Assembly (NCBI RefSeq): GCF_015751905.1
Contig: NZ_JADOUF010000001.1
Span: forward strand, 2,108,001 to 2,172,000
DNA from: Longispora fulva
GTDB lineage: Bacteria; Actinomycetota; Actinomycetes; Mycobacteriales; Micromonosporaceae
DNA length: 64,000 nucleotides
Direction of reading: 5' to 3'
The stretch's first letter is position 1. Every line of letters starts with the position of its first letter. Shown one piece after another: positions 7,885 to 16,739 of this stretch. The notes beneath the pieces were generated by a model. It did no database searches. It had not been told where the DNA came from and was given only the letters and a program-made list of their open reading frames with translations. Position numbers and translations under genes: made by a program.

Positions 7885-9456
7885 TCAGACGGGTACGGCC
7901 GGGTCCGGGTCGGCGGCCGCGAGGACCGTCCACGAGCCCTGGTCCGCCGGTACCGGCAGCGCCGCCGGGTTGCCGACCAGTCCCTCGTAATCGGTGCGGC
8001 CCTCAGCGGCGATCACCTTGGAGACGTATTTGCGCAGGACCGGGGCCATGTCGTCGGCGAGGTAGCAGCCCCACAGGTGCGCCACGGCCCCGGGCGCGAA
8101 CGCCCGCGCGTCGGCCAGCCGTTCGTCGAGCCGGTCTTTGGTGATGATGGCCTCCCCTCTGACGCCGGTCGGGTCGCCTTTCACGTTCTTCCAGCCGTAC
8201 TGGAGGAAGAACGCGTCGGAGCTGGAGTGGCCGAAGTAGTCGAACCGGGAGATCTTCACCTTCGAGCGGTCGATGGCGGCGTCGTCCCAGTACCGGGCGG
8301 CGGCGCTGTTCGGCGGGACGCCGAAGGCCACGAACCAGGTGCGGGTGTAGTCGCCGCCGCCGGGGCCCTCCAGGTCAGGCTGGTCCTCCTCGCTGCCGCC
8401 CGCGTCGAGGGCGTGCACCCACTTCTGTCCGGCGAGCAGGCCGTGGGAGATGTAGTCCACGGCCTCGCTGGCGTCGGTGATCATCAGGAGTTTGACGAGC
8501 ACGCCGGGCAGGCGCGAGGCGCCGCTGAACGTGGGGCCTTTGAGGAGCCTCCTGGGCAGTTCGTAGATGTGGTCGAGGTTCTCCTCCAGCCGGGTCGGGC
8601 GCATCTCGTAGGTCTGGCCGGGGCGACGGTCCTGGCTGGTGCAGCGCATGAGGATCTCGTGGTCGATGCGGTCCTCGTCCACGTCGTCGGTGTTCATGCT
8701 GGGGCGCGGGCGGGTCCTCTTGGGCGTCGGTTCGGTCTTCGTCGGAATCGCGCCCTGTTGGCTGGCACGGACCCGGGGGTCGTAGGGGCTGCGGCCGAGC
8801 ACCCAGGGTGAACCCCGCCACTTCGGGTTGTACGGGGACGCCTCCCAGTCGGTGTCGTTGCGCATGCCGAACGGCGGGTAGAACACGATGATGGTCACGA
8901 TGTCGCCGGGTCGCGGGGTGGCGAGGCCGCGTTCGAAGAGGCGGGGAACGGGCTCGAGGAAGCTGCCCCAGTACTTGTCGTGCGTGACGTTGCCGAGGTT
9001 GGCGTTGATGTACTCGTTCACCTGGTCGACCGTGACCGGCGGGGGGTTGAGTTCGAACTCCACCTCGCTGCCGGGCGGGTCCTCGATCTCCTTGCCGAAC
9101 CCGTTGTACCAGTTGGACGGCCCGCCGACGAGGATGACGTGCTCGGTCGGCAGCCGGCCGCGCGACCCCGCTGCCGCGAAGACGGCGTCGGGTTGTTCCA
9201 CCGCGCCGCCCTCCATCCCGTAGGCGAAGGTCATCGGGTCGCTGGTGCCGTCCGGGGTGGTCACGGTGACGCCGGCCGTCCCGTCCCCGGGCGGCACGGT
9301 GAGCGTGATCTGGGAGTCGTCGTCGACGAACACGTTGGGCGCGGGCGCGGTGCCGAACATGACGGCCGTGGCCCCGGTCAGGCCGGTGCCCCGCAGGACG
9401 ACGATGTCGCCGGGGTACCCGCCGGCCGGTTCGACGGACGTGACCGTTGGCTGCAT
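7885..9456 (-). CDS. IPT/TIG domain protein with caspase-like His/Cys pair
   Basis: A 523-aa protein without a signal peptide. Residues about 5-80 form an IPT/TIG Ig-like domain (PAGGYPGDIVVLRGTG and a repeated V-T-V strand pattern). The rest is alpha/beta. The C-terminal part carries two short motifs, YFGHSSSD with His410 and AHLWGCYLAD with Cys464, each after a hydrophobic strand. This order and spacing is what caspase-like (clan CD) peptidases such as C14, C25, C80 and CHAT use for their catalytic dyad. A further clue is the acceptor-like strand HVILVGGPSNWY near the start of the domain. The start ATG 9456 has GAAGGAG six bases upstream. It is the last gene of a three-gene operon, ten bases after its neighbour. 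Protease function is inferred only from motifs. Confidence 0.72.
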   Translation of the reverse strand: MQPTVTSVEPAGGYPGDIVVLRGTGLTGATAVMFGTAPAPNVFVDDDSQITLTVPPGDGTAGVTVTTPDGTSDPMTFAYGMEGGAVEQPDAVFAAAGSRGRLPTEHVILVGGPSNWYNGFGKEIEDPPGSEVEFELNPPPVTVDQVNEYINANLGNVTHDKYWGSFLEPVPRLFERGLATPRPGDIVTIIVFYPPFGMRNDTDWEASPYNPKWRGSPWVLGRSPYDPRVRASQQGAIPTKTEPTPKRTRPRPSMNTDDVDEDRIDHEILMRCTSQDRRPGQTYEMRPTRLEENLDHIYELPRRLLKGPTFSGASRLPGVLVKLLMITDASEAVDYISHGLLAGQKWVHALDAGGSEEDQPDLEGPGGGDYTRTWFVAFGVPPNSAAARYWDDAAIDRSKVKISRFDYFGHSSSDAFFLQYGWKNVKGDPTGVRGEAIITKDRLDERLADARAFAPGAVAHLWGCYLADDMAPVLRKYVSKVIAAEGRTDYEGLVGNPAALPVPADQGSWTVLAAADPDPAVPV

Positions 9457-9466
9457 CGTGGCTCCT

Positions 9467-10462
9467 TCAGGCGGCCGGGGGCGGGGCGAACGTGACGCCG
9501 TTCCAGACCCACGACAGCTTTGGGGCCAGCGCCGACGCGGCGATCTCCTGGGGCGGGTAGAGCAGCGCGAGTTCGTCGCCGAGCCGGGTGACGCCCGGCA
9601 CGAGGCCGGCGACGTTGACCAGGCGGGCCCACGCGCGGTCGTCGGGGCCGGCGGGGGCTGCGAGCCGGTCGGGCGGGGCGAAGCCGGTGTCGGCGAGCAG
9701 CGGCCCGACCGGCAGCAGCCGGAACCCGACGAGCGGGAACTCGGTGAGGCCACCGGTGGCCCGGTCGACGGTCAGGGCGCGCCAGTCCTGGGGCGGGACC
9801 TGGTCGTAGCCGGGGGCTCTGGGGGTGACGTGGGTGGTCACCTGGTAGCCGCCGGGCGGGGCCGTCGCGAGCCGGGCCAGGACGATGGGGTCGGTGATCG
9901 GGTCGGTGAACGCTGCGGTGGACACGAGGTTGAGGACCCGGCCGAGTACGGCGAGGAGGTCCACGTCCCCGGACGGCTGGTTGCCCGGCGGGAGGACGGC
10001 GGGCGGGCTGGACAGCGGCAGGGCGCTGCCCCGGGCGCGGATCTGGTCGAGTGCCGCGCCGAGGGCCGGCGCGAAGTCGCCGCGCACCCCGATGGACAGC
10101 GGGGCGCTGAGCCCCGCCGCGCCGGGCGGGCGGTCGTTGGCGATGCTGACGGTACTGAGCGCCGGGGCCGTCGCCGTCCACCCGACCGGAGTGGGCGGGC
10201 CGGCGATGCCCAGGACGCTGGCGAGGGCCTCGGCGCGCAGGTCGGGCTGGTGGAGCGTGTCGAGGAGGTTGAGGTATCCGCCGACCTCGGTGATGTTGCG
10301 CGGGGCCGGGAGGCGTGAGGCGACGACGTCGCCCTGCAACGCCAGCCTGCGCAGCATGATCGCCTGGGCCTCGCCGACGGCCGGCGAGCCGCCGTAGCGC
10401 AGGACGTCGAGTAGCGCGTCGAGGGCGCGGTCCTCGAAACTGCTGGAGCCCGGACTGGTCAT
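9467..10462 (-). CDS. Hypothetical protein, 331 aa, operon with the IPT/caspase-like gene
   Basis: I do not recognise a family. The N-terminus (FEDRALDALLDVLRYGGSPAVGEAQAIMLRRLALQGDV) looks like an amphipathic helical segment, and the remainder is Pro/Ala/Leu-rich with hydrophobic strands (DWRALTVDRATGGLTEFPLVGFRLLPVGPLL). No signal peptide or membrane helix is seen. GAGGGGG stands in front of ATG 10462, which sets the start ten bases after the stop of the 1141-aa gene. The tight spacing on both sides implies that its product works with the two neighbours. Confidence 0.75.
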   Translation of the reverse strand: MTSPGSSSFEDRALDALLDVLRYGGSPAVGEAQAIMLRRLALQGDVVASRLPAPRNITEVGGYLNLLDTLHQPDLRAEALASVLGIAGPPTPVGWTATAPALSTVSIANDRPPGAAGLSAPLSIGVRGDFAPALGAALDQIRARGSALPLSSPPAVLPPGNQPSGDVDLLAVLGRVLNLVSTAAFTDPITDPIVLARLATAPPGGYQVTTHVTPRAPGYDQVPPQDWRALTVDRATGGLTEFPLVGFRLLPVGPLLADTGFAPPDRLAAPAGPDDRAWARLVNVAGLVPGVTRLGDELALLYPPQEIAASALAPKLSWVWNGVTFAPPPAA

Positions 10463-10472
10463 CGGTTCCCCC

Positions 10473-13400
10473 TCACGCCGGGACGGGTTCGCCGCCGGGG
10501 CCGGGCCCCTCACCGGTCGGTGTCGGGGGTGTCGCGGGCGGCGGGGTCGCGGGAGTGCCGCCGGGGCCCGGGGCCGGTTTCGGCGCGGGGGTCGGCTTCG
10601 GTGGTGGCTTGTCCGCGGCGGGCTTGGCGGTTGTCTTGGAGGTGGAGCCGGGCGTCGTTGCTCCCGTGGCGCCGGCCGGGCGGTAGTTGGCCGCGTACGC
10701 CTCGCCGCCCTTCGCCCCGAACAGGTTCCCGATCTGGGTCATCGCCTGCGACTGCAGCTCGGTGGCCCGCTTGAGCGCGTCGGCGCGCGCGGACTCCGCC
10801 GTGGTCTGGGTGGTCTTGACCAGGCCGGCGAGTTCGGCGGCGTTGGTCAGGCCGGTGAAGTCCTTCTGGCTCGCGCCGGCGGTGATCAGTGAGCCGAGCA
10901 GTTTCGTGTCGACGGGGATGGGTGGAGCGTTGTTGAAGTTCGTGATGAGCGGCGCGACACCGGTGAGCGCGTTGGGTGCCGTCAGGCCGGCGGTCAGGGA
11001 CGGCTGTCCCGTCGGGAGGGTCACGTCGCTGATGCCGGGCGCGTTGTCGGCGGGCGCATCGGCCCAGTTCCAGAACCGGGTCAGGTCGATCTTCTCAGCG
11101 GAGGCGCAGTGTCCGAGCACGGCCTCGCCGAGCACACCGCGGGTGGGCAGGGCGATGCGGTTGCGGGGCGGGTCGAAGCCGACGCGGTGGAAGGCGGTCA
11201 GCGCGTCCTCGACGGCCGCGTTGGTCACGTCGTGGGTCTGGGCCACGATCTGCGGGATGATGAACGGCAGGATCATCGAGTTGCCGAAGAACCCGAGGAC
11301 CTCGTTCGTCACGCAGTTGAGCAGGGGCACGTCCTGGGTGTCGTCGGTGATGCCGCCGTCGGGCACGCCGATCGTGAATCCCTCCAGCAGGATCGCCCGC
11401 TCCTCGTTGCTCAGCGAGGACCACACGAACCGCGAGTAGCGCAGCGCGTTGGCGACGACGTGGTGCAGGGTCCGCTCGATGCGCAGCAGGTCGTGGAAGC
11501 GCAGGATCGGCGCGAGTTGCACGGCGGCGATCGGCAGCGCGCCCGGGGGCAGCTGCACCCTGGCCCCGGCGTCGATGTGGTCGGAGACGAAGGATTCGGT
11601 GCCGGCCGCCGGCCCGGGGATCGTCGCCGTGAAGTTCCAGACGTAGGGCCCGCCGAGTTCGTGTTCCAGGCGGGGCGCCCGGATCCGCACGTGCCGGTCG
11701 GGCGCCGGGTCGATCGTGAGGTTCCCGATGGTGATCCGCGCCGGGTCGAACGGCTGCAGGTTGCTCACCCGGGCTGCGGCGCGCAGTTCGGGGGCGACGA
11801 AGTCGTAGTCGAGGTCGGCGATCCGGCGGGTCACCTCGAAGCCGACGACGTCGGTGCGGGCGAGCGCCGGCGGCAGGGCGAGGCGGGCGGTGAGCGTCGT
11901 GCCGGCGCTGGCGGGGCGGTTGCGCTGGTCGCGGAGGTACCCGAAGAGTTCGCCCTCGTGCGAGAACGCCTCCTGCGGTTCGGTCAGGCCGCCGGGGAGC
12001 GCGGGGACCGTGCCGGTCATGCGGACCGGGCCGATGCGGGTGCCGTGCCGGGTCACCGCCGCCACGTGGATCTCGTCAACGGGTACGAACGTGCCCTCGA
12101 CGCTCACCGTGACGACGTCCTCGGCCTGGCTGGTGGACGGGTCCTGCACGTCGGCGCGGGGGTCGGCGGCGAACTCCCGCAACAGCGCCAGCCCGTGGTG
12201 GTGCGTCCGGGGCAGGAACCGGGCGAGCAGGTCGGCGTGGCGCAGCAGCTGCCCGTAGCGGTGCAGGACCTGCCGGCGCTGGGTGACCGGTCCGACGGAG
12301 TCGAGCGTGAGCGCCTCGCCCACGGGCAGGAACCGGATGACCTGCAGCGGGACGAGACACACGAGGGTCGCGCCCTGGATGGCGGTGGTGACGTCGAAGA
12401 GCCGGTGCACCTCCCAGTACTGCACGGTCAGCGCGCGGGTGTGATTGTGGTTGGTGATCACCTTCGTGGTGACGTCCTCGGACTCCGACGCCGACGCCAG
12501 CCGCACACTGGTGCGCTGGGCGGAGCGGCGGGCCGCCGCCTGGCGCTCGACCGCTGCGTGGGTGTCCTCGGCGGCCCGGGACGTCACGTCGCGCTGCCCG
12601 GCCATCCAGCTGGAGGTGCTGCCCGACGCGTGCGAGGAGCCGCCGCCCCCGCTGGCGATCAGGAAGTTCGTGCCCCAGGACTCCGACTCGGCGGCGGTCT
12701 CATACCGGCTGCCGCCGTTGGCCCGCTCCCGGAACGCCTGCGCGAACGTGGCCTCCGCGGAGGTGTCCTGCTCCTGTTGGAAGGACTGGGCCTCCACGAT
12801 GTCGAGGGTCTCGACGTCGCGGACCGCCGAGGTGTCGCGCCGCTCGAAGATGGCCAGCCGTTGCTGCTCCCCCGGCGCCAGCGGCAGGGAGTACGTCAGG
12901 TCACCCAGCGTCAGGCCGACCGGGGTCCATCGCTGGGCCATCCGCACCACGTACCCGAGGCCGAGAGTGCCGGCCATCGGGACCAGTTCGTTCGGGAGCA
13001 CCCGGCCGTCGGGGCCGATCCCGGTCAGTCCGTCGCGGAACCCGTCGACGCTGATCGGCTGGCCGATGGCGACCCGCTGCACGTACCGGGAGGCGAACCC
13101 GTCCGCCAGTTCCGTGAACGCCGGCACCGTCCCGTACGACTTGCCGTCCCGGAAGGTGAACCGCATGGCCTTCGCCATGACGCTGGTCCTCGGTTCGACG
13201 AGCCGGAAGAACACGGAGTAGGGGAACCGCTGCTCGGACGCGCCCTGGCCGAAGACCTGCCCGCACACGCCGTCGGTGTCCTCCCCGAGGCGCAGCACGG
13301 GCCGGTTGACCACCGGTTCGGCGGCGGGCTGGGCCGAACTGTCGAGGTCGGGTAGCGCGTCGATCAGCCCGGCGATGACGCTCTCGGGAAGCGCCACGAG

Positions 13401-13898
13401 GTGCCGGGGCAGCGTGAACTCCCCCACCAGCCCTGTCGTCCCGGCCCGGCGGGCGGGGACCGTCAGGGACTCCTCGCCGTTGGCGCCCCGGACCGTGAGC
13501 GTCAGGTGGTCCCCGGCGGACAGGCCGGTGCCGCGCGGCAGCCGGAGCGTGAACCCGCCGTCCGGGCCGGTCAGGCCCTGCGGGTCCGGTCCCCGCCGGG
13601 CGTCAGGCAGCCGCACCTCCACGTGCAGCCGGCGGCCGGGTGACCCGTCGGGTTGCGCGATCGTGCCCACGAGGTTCGGGGCGAGCAGCAGGTCCGGCAG
13701 GGCGTCGATCACCAGGTCGAGGTGGCTTCGCAGCCCGACGAGGCCCTGGTAGAAGTGGGTGGCGGACAGTCGGAGCTCCGCGCCGAGCGCGGCGGCGTCC
13801 ACATGGTCGCGGGCACCGAGCAGGTCCACGGTGGGCACGGTGCGCCGGAACGCCGCGGTCAGCGCGCGGCCCGGGTGTTCCTCGGGAGCTGGCACCAT
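10473..13898 (-). CDS. Large (1141 aa) protein of unknown function with carboxypeptidase-regulatory-like domain
   Basis: First gene of a leftward three-gene operon; ATG 13898 has GGAGG six bases upstream, which rules out the longer frame from 14009. Around residues 80-150 there is a carboxypeptidase-regulatory-like beta-sandwich (VGTIAQPDGSPGRRLHVEV, TGPDGGFTLRLPRG). A central stretch contains YSLPLAPGEQQRLAIFERRDTS followed by a long Glu/Gln/Ser-rich helical, possibly coiled-coil region (DIVEAQSFQQEQDTSAEATF, then many Arg/Ala). The last 60 residues are a Thr/Lys/Pro linker of PKPTPAPKPAPG type. There is no signal peptide, no membrane helix and no recognised catalytic motif. A structural or scaffold role is possible, but this is inference from size and linker alone. 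Confidence 0.8.
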   Translation of the reverse strand: MVPAPEEHPGRALTAAFRRTVPTVDLLGARDHVDAAALGAELRLSATHFYQGLVGLRSHLDLVIDALPDLLLAPNLVGTIAQPDGSPGRRLHVEVRLPDARRGPDPQGLTGPDGGFTLRLPRGTGLSAGDHLTLTVRGANGEESLTVPARRAGTTGLVGEFTLPRHLVALPESVIAGLIDALPDLDSSAQPAAEPVVNRPVLRLGEDTDGVCGQVFGQGASEQRFPYSVFFRLVEPRTSVMAKAMRFTFRDGKSYGTVPAFTELADGFASRYVQRVAIGQPISVDGFRDGLTGIGPDGRVLPNELVPMAGTLGLGYVVRMAQRWTPVGLTLGDLTYSLPLAPGEQQRLAIFERRDTSAVRDVETLDIVEAQSFQQEQDTSAEATFAQAFRERANGGSRYETAAESESWGTNFLIASGGGGSSHASGSTSSWMAGQRDVTSRAAEDTHAAVERQAAARRSAQRTSVRLASASESEDVTTKVITNHNHTRALTVQYWEVHRLFDVTTAIQGATLVCLVPLQVIRFLPVGEALTLDSVGPVTQRRQVLHRYGQLLRHADLLARFLPRTHHHGLALLREFAADPRADVQDPSTSQAEDVVTVSVEGTFVPVDEIHVAAVTRHGTRIGPVRMTGTVPALPGGLTEPQEAFSHEGELFGYLRDQRNRPASAGTTLTARLALPPALARTDVVGFEVTRRIADLDYDFVAPELRAAARVSNLQPFDPARITIGNLTIDPAPDRHVRIRAPRLEHELGGPYVWNFTATIPGPAAGTESFVSDHIDAGARVQLPPGALPIAAVQLAPILRFHDLLRIERTLHHVVANALRYSRFVWSSLSNEERAILLEGFTIGVPDGGITDDTQDVPLLNCVTNEVLGFFGNSMILPFIIPQIVAQTHDVTNAAVEDALTAFHRVGFDPPRNRIALPTRGVLGEAVLGHCASAEKIDLTRFWNWADAPADNAPGISDVTLPTGQPSLTAGLTAPNALTGVAPLITNFNNAPPIPVDTKLLGSLITAGASQKDFTGLTNAAELAGLVKTTQTTAESARADALKRATELQSQAMTQIGNLFGAKGGEAYAANYRPAGATGATTPGSTSKTTAKPAADKPPPKPTPAPKPAPGPGGTPATPPPATPPTPTGEGPGPGGEPVPA

Positions 13899-14119
13899 CG
13901 GAACCTCCGGACGCAGGCCAACCTTTCCTGATGGTACGAGAGCCTCGCCGGATCCGAGGGGTTTTCCCGGTTTTGTACTGAGATCATCAGCCCGACGCCG
14001 TCCAACCACCCCTACATACTGGAAATTCCCTGCATAGGGGCACTTGAGTGTCCAACATGGACTTCTTCATACTCACGTTGGCAGATTTCAGCCTCCCCCG
14101 CCCCAGGAAGGTGCTGCTC

Positions 14120-14485
14120 ATGCCAGCGCAGCAGCGCACGACCAACGTCCGCCGACTCCTCGGAGGGGTGCTCGCCCTGGCCACCGCCGGGCTGACCCTG
14201 ACGGTCGCCGCACCCGCGACGGCCGCACCCGCGACCATCACCTCCGGCAACGGCACCGTGAACAGCCCCTGGGTGCCGATGCTCAGCGCCCACACCACCT
14301 GCCAGTCCACCGGCCTGTACGGCAACTACTACAACGGCCGGCACCTCGACAAGATCACCGACCTGCCGGCCGGTACCTGGATCGGCGTCCGCTACATCAC
14401 CTCCGACGGCAGGTCCGCGGACGTGCTGTGGCACAACCACGGCACCTGGGGTTTCATGCTGACCAGCTGCTTCGCCTTCGACTGA
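14120..14485 (+). CDS. Small secreted protein (121 aa), SH3-like
   Basis: ATG 14120 has AGGAAGG (14105-14111) upstream. The N-terminus is a Sec signal peptide (basic TTNVRRLL, hydrophobic core LGGVLALATAGLTLTVA, likely cleavage after ATAAPA near residue 36). The mature part of about 85 residues contains two Cys (one in HTTCQSTG, one at TSCFAFD), enough for one disulfide, and a beta pattern (LPAGTWIGVRYITSDGRSADVLWHNHGTWGFML) like a bacterial SH3 fold. It is followed 15 bases later by a second small secreted protein, with which it probably forms an operon. Confidence 0.8.
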   Translation: MPAQQRTTNVRRLLGGVLALATAGLTLTVAAPATAAPATITSGNGTVNSPWVPMLSAHTTCQSTGLYGNYYNGRHLDKITDLPAGTWIGVRYITSDGRSADVLWHNHGTWGFMLTSCFAFD

Positions 14486-14500
14486 CAGGAATGGCCCGAG

Positions 14501-14785
14501 ATGACAAGCAGACTCGCCGCGCTCGGCCTGATCACCGCCGCGCTACTCACCTCCGTCGGCGCGGCCCCCGCCTCGGCCTCGACCCCCACCACTCTGACGA
14601 CCCGCCAGGTGTGCGCCCAGAGCCTCTACGTCCGCGCGACCGCCGCCGGCGTCATCATCGGCACGCTGTACTACGGCGACAACTTCGCCGTCGACCATTA
14701 CTCCCCCAGCCGGCAGTGGGTCTACGGCCACGCCTACGGCAACGTGCACCAGGACGGCTGGGTCCAGAACGGCTGGTTCTGCTAG
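14501..14785 (+). CDS. Small secreted SH3-domain protein (94 aa)
   Basis: Sec signal peptide (MTSRLAALGLITAALLTS, cleavage about ASA/ST at residue 27) followed by a single compact SH3b-like domain: VCAQSLYVRATAAGVIIGTLYYGDNF is the classic strand pattern 'l-V-R-...-G-...-l-..Gd', and VYGHAYGNVHQDGWVQNGWFC closes the barrel. The two Cys, at the domain ends, probably form a disulfide. Such free-standing SH3 modules bind cell-wall peptides or act as accessory secreted proteins in actinobacteria. It shares its layout with the upstream gene, so the pair may derive from duplication. Confidence 0.85.
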   Translation: MTSRLAALGLITAALLTSVGAAPASASTPTTLTTRQVCAQSLYVRATAAGVIIGTLYYGDNFAVDHYSPSRQWVYGHAYGNVHQDGWVQNGWFC

Positions 14786-14885
14786 GCGACCTCGCACCGC
14801 CGACCTGATCGTGGATCGGGGCCCGGGTGATCTCGACGGACCTCCGGGCCTGCGAACCGCGGGCCTCGTGCGGCACACTGCCTGG

Positions 14886-15707
14886 GTGAGTGCGACCGAG
14901 TGGCACCCCGCGAACGGTGCGCGGCTGGCCAGACAATGGCTGGCCGCGTGCGGCGTCGTCCAGGGCGACGACGGCCTGTGGCATGGCCTCGGGACCGACG
15001 CTGCCACCGGCGTCACCGTCGGGCGCGTCTGGACGGCCACCGAACTCGCGCACGACCCGCCGGAACAGCCCGATCACCTCGCGGTCCTCGACGACCTCGA
15101 CTCACTCAGGTTGTCGCTGGGGCTGCTTGACCTCCTCGACGACTACGCCGAGGCCATGTACATCCGGCTCAACTTCCTGGACAAGCCCGAACTCTGGGGC
15201 ACGGTGTGGCAGGCCTACCGATACCGGCTTGAGGCGCCCGAGCCCGCCGATGTCGTCGAGTACTCGCTGTGGGTGGACTGGTTCGAGGATCGGACAACGG
15301 TGGAGACCGCGTTCGAGGCGGTGCTGGCCGGCGACGTGCGCGACGCCGAGGAGCGGGGCAGGATCGGTGACTTCGCCTCCGGCGGGTGGCGTCGGCGCGC
15401 CCAGCGGGTGCTCATCCGGTCCGGACCGGTGCCCTGGAGACTCAAACATCCGGTCTACACCGCGCTCGCGGAGGTCCCCGAGTTGCGCCACGCGCTGTTT
15501 CGGGGAGTGTTGCACAGCTACCACGACTACTTCGGCGACCTCGAGCCCGCGGCCGGACTCGACCTGCTCACCCACCTTGGCCTGCCTCCGGACACCGAAC
15601 ACCTCGCACCCCTGCTCACCGTGCTGCGCGCCGGGCACACCGGCCACCACCGCCAGGGCTCCGAGCACGCCTGGGACGAGGCCGTACCGTCATCGTCCAT
15701 GACGTGA
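14886..15707 (+). CDS. Hypothetical protein, 273 aa
   Basis: A soluble acidic protein starting at GTG 14886 (SATEWHPANGARLARQWLAACG). The frame is open further upstream but those residues look like shadow composition. Helical segments dominate the centre (LRLSLGLLDLLDDYAEAMYIRLNFLDKPELWGTVWQAYRYRLE), and the C-terminal third is Leu-rich (LRHALFRGVLHSYHDYFGDLEPAAGLDLLTHLGL). I do not recognise the family and see no catalytic motif, signal peptide or membrane helix. It stands alone between the small secreted proteins and a leftward methyltransferase with which it converges over a hairpin. Confidence 0.75.
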   Translation: MSATEWHPANGARLARQWLAACGVVQGDDGLWHGLGTDAATGVTVGRVWTATELAHDPPEQPDHLAVLDDLDSLRLSLGLLDLLDDYAEAMYIRLNFLDKPELWGTVWQAYRYRLEAPEPADVVEYSLWVDWFEDRTTVETAFEAVLAGDVRDAEERGRIGDFASGGWRRRAQRVLIRSGPVPWRLKHPVYTALAEVPELRHALFRGVLHSYHDYFGDLEPAAGLDLLTHLGLPPDTEHLAPLLTVLRAGHTGHHRQGSEHAWDEAVPSSSMT

Positions 15708-15734
15708 GGATCGCCAGTGTCTCGCCGGGCGCGT

Positions 15735-15759
15735 GAGAATCCGCCACTCAGGCGGACTC
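15735..15759. terminator. Bidirectional terminator hairpin
   Basis: TCCGCC (15740-15745), loop ACTCA, GGCGGA (15751-15756), extended by GAG (15735-15737) pairing with CTC (15757-15759) across a two-base bulge. It overlaps the stop of the leftward methyltransferase and sits 28 bases after the stop of the rightward hypothetical gene. Confidence 0.55.
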
Positions 15760-16500
15760 GCAGACGCAGAGTTGAAGCGGCGCGTCCCCGGCGAAGGGTC
15801 GACCGGACCAGTCGCCGAAGCGCTCGACGAGCCGAAGGCCGCCGAGAGTAAGGAGTAGCGGCAGCTCCTGCGGGAAGATGCTCCTGATGTCCAGCGGTGC
15901 GACTACGAAGTCGGGCTCGGAGTCAGTCGACAGGTGCCACGTCCCGCGTGTGACCTGCGCGGGCGCGTCGTAGATCTCAGCGACATCGACACTGACCTCG
16001 CCACGGTCGGGATCCGTGAACGACAACGATTCCCGGGTCCGCCGCACGCCATCGGCTTCGGCGAGAAGGCGCACGCTCGGGTTGAACACATCGAAGACGA
16101 ACCGTGCTCCCGGTGCCAGGTGTCTTCGAACCGACCGGAAGCAGCTCACCAGATCCTCAGCCTCGTGCAGATGCAGGAGGGAATTGGCTGTGATGAACAC
16201 GAAGTCGAATGTGCGGCCCAGATCGAAGGCCCGCATGTCGCCCTGGATCCATTCCACCGCCACGCCGCGCGCGTCCGCCTTACGCTGCGCCTCGGCCAGC
16301 ATGTCCGACGAGTAGTCCACGCCGACGCACGGATGCCCGTCGGACGCGATGGGGATCAGCTTGTGCCCGGTGCCGCACCCCAGTTCCAGTACGCGCCCGC
16401 CCTGCCGACGGGCGTCGGCCCGGTAGAAGTCGACCGCGGGCCCACCGCCCGGGAACATCAGGTCGTACAGCCTCGCGTGCGAGTAGAACGCCTCACTCAT
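15748..16500 (-). CDS. Class I SAM-dependent methyltransferase
   Basis: A 250-aa protein with the Rossmann methyltransferase motifs: VLELGCGTG (motif I, about residues 36-44), VGVDYSSDML (acidic end of strand 2), IQGDMRAF (motif II), and FDFVFITANSLLHL (motif III/IV) followed by the LAPGARFVFDVFNP segment. The N-terminus (FYSHARLYDLMFPGG) is typical of small-molecule or protein methyltransferases of the Methyltransf_25 group. ATG 16500 has GGAGGAGG upstream. The substrate is not predictable. It is a single-gene unit divergent from the RHS gene. Confidence 0.92.
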   Translation of the reverse strand: MSEAFYSHARLYDLMFPGGGPAVDFYRADARRQGGRVLELGCGTGHKLIPIASDGHPCVGVDYSSDMLAEAQRKADARGVAVEWIQGDMRAFDLGRTFDFVFITANSLLHLHEAEDLVSCFRSVRRHLAPGARFVFDVFNPSVRLLAEADGVRRTRESLSFTDPDRGEVSVDVAEIYDAPAQVTRGTWHLSTDSEPDFVVAPLDIRSIFPQELPLLLTLGGLRLVERFGDWSGRPFAGDAPLQLCVCESA

Positions 16501-16739
16501 CCAGCACCTCCTCCTTGCGACTCATCAGCGGTTGGCCGTGGTGGCCTGCTGTTTCCAGCGTGTCCACCGGTGGCCGGGTAGCAGGATACGGGCCCGGTAG
16601 TGCCGGTGGCTCCAGCTTTTCACCGCGCCCGGTGCGCTCGACCCGGACGACCATTGTTCATCCGTTCCACACCCGACACTTCTCCGTTGATCAACTTGGC
16701 CGGTTCCAATCGGTTCCCAAGATCAAATAGGGGGCGGTC

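Noticed and set aside
7885-9456. Idea that the 523-aa protein is a secreted cell-wall enzyme because of its IPT/TIG domain.
   Set aside because: No signal peptide, Tat motif or sorting signal is present at ATG 9456, and the operon partners also lack them.
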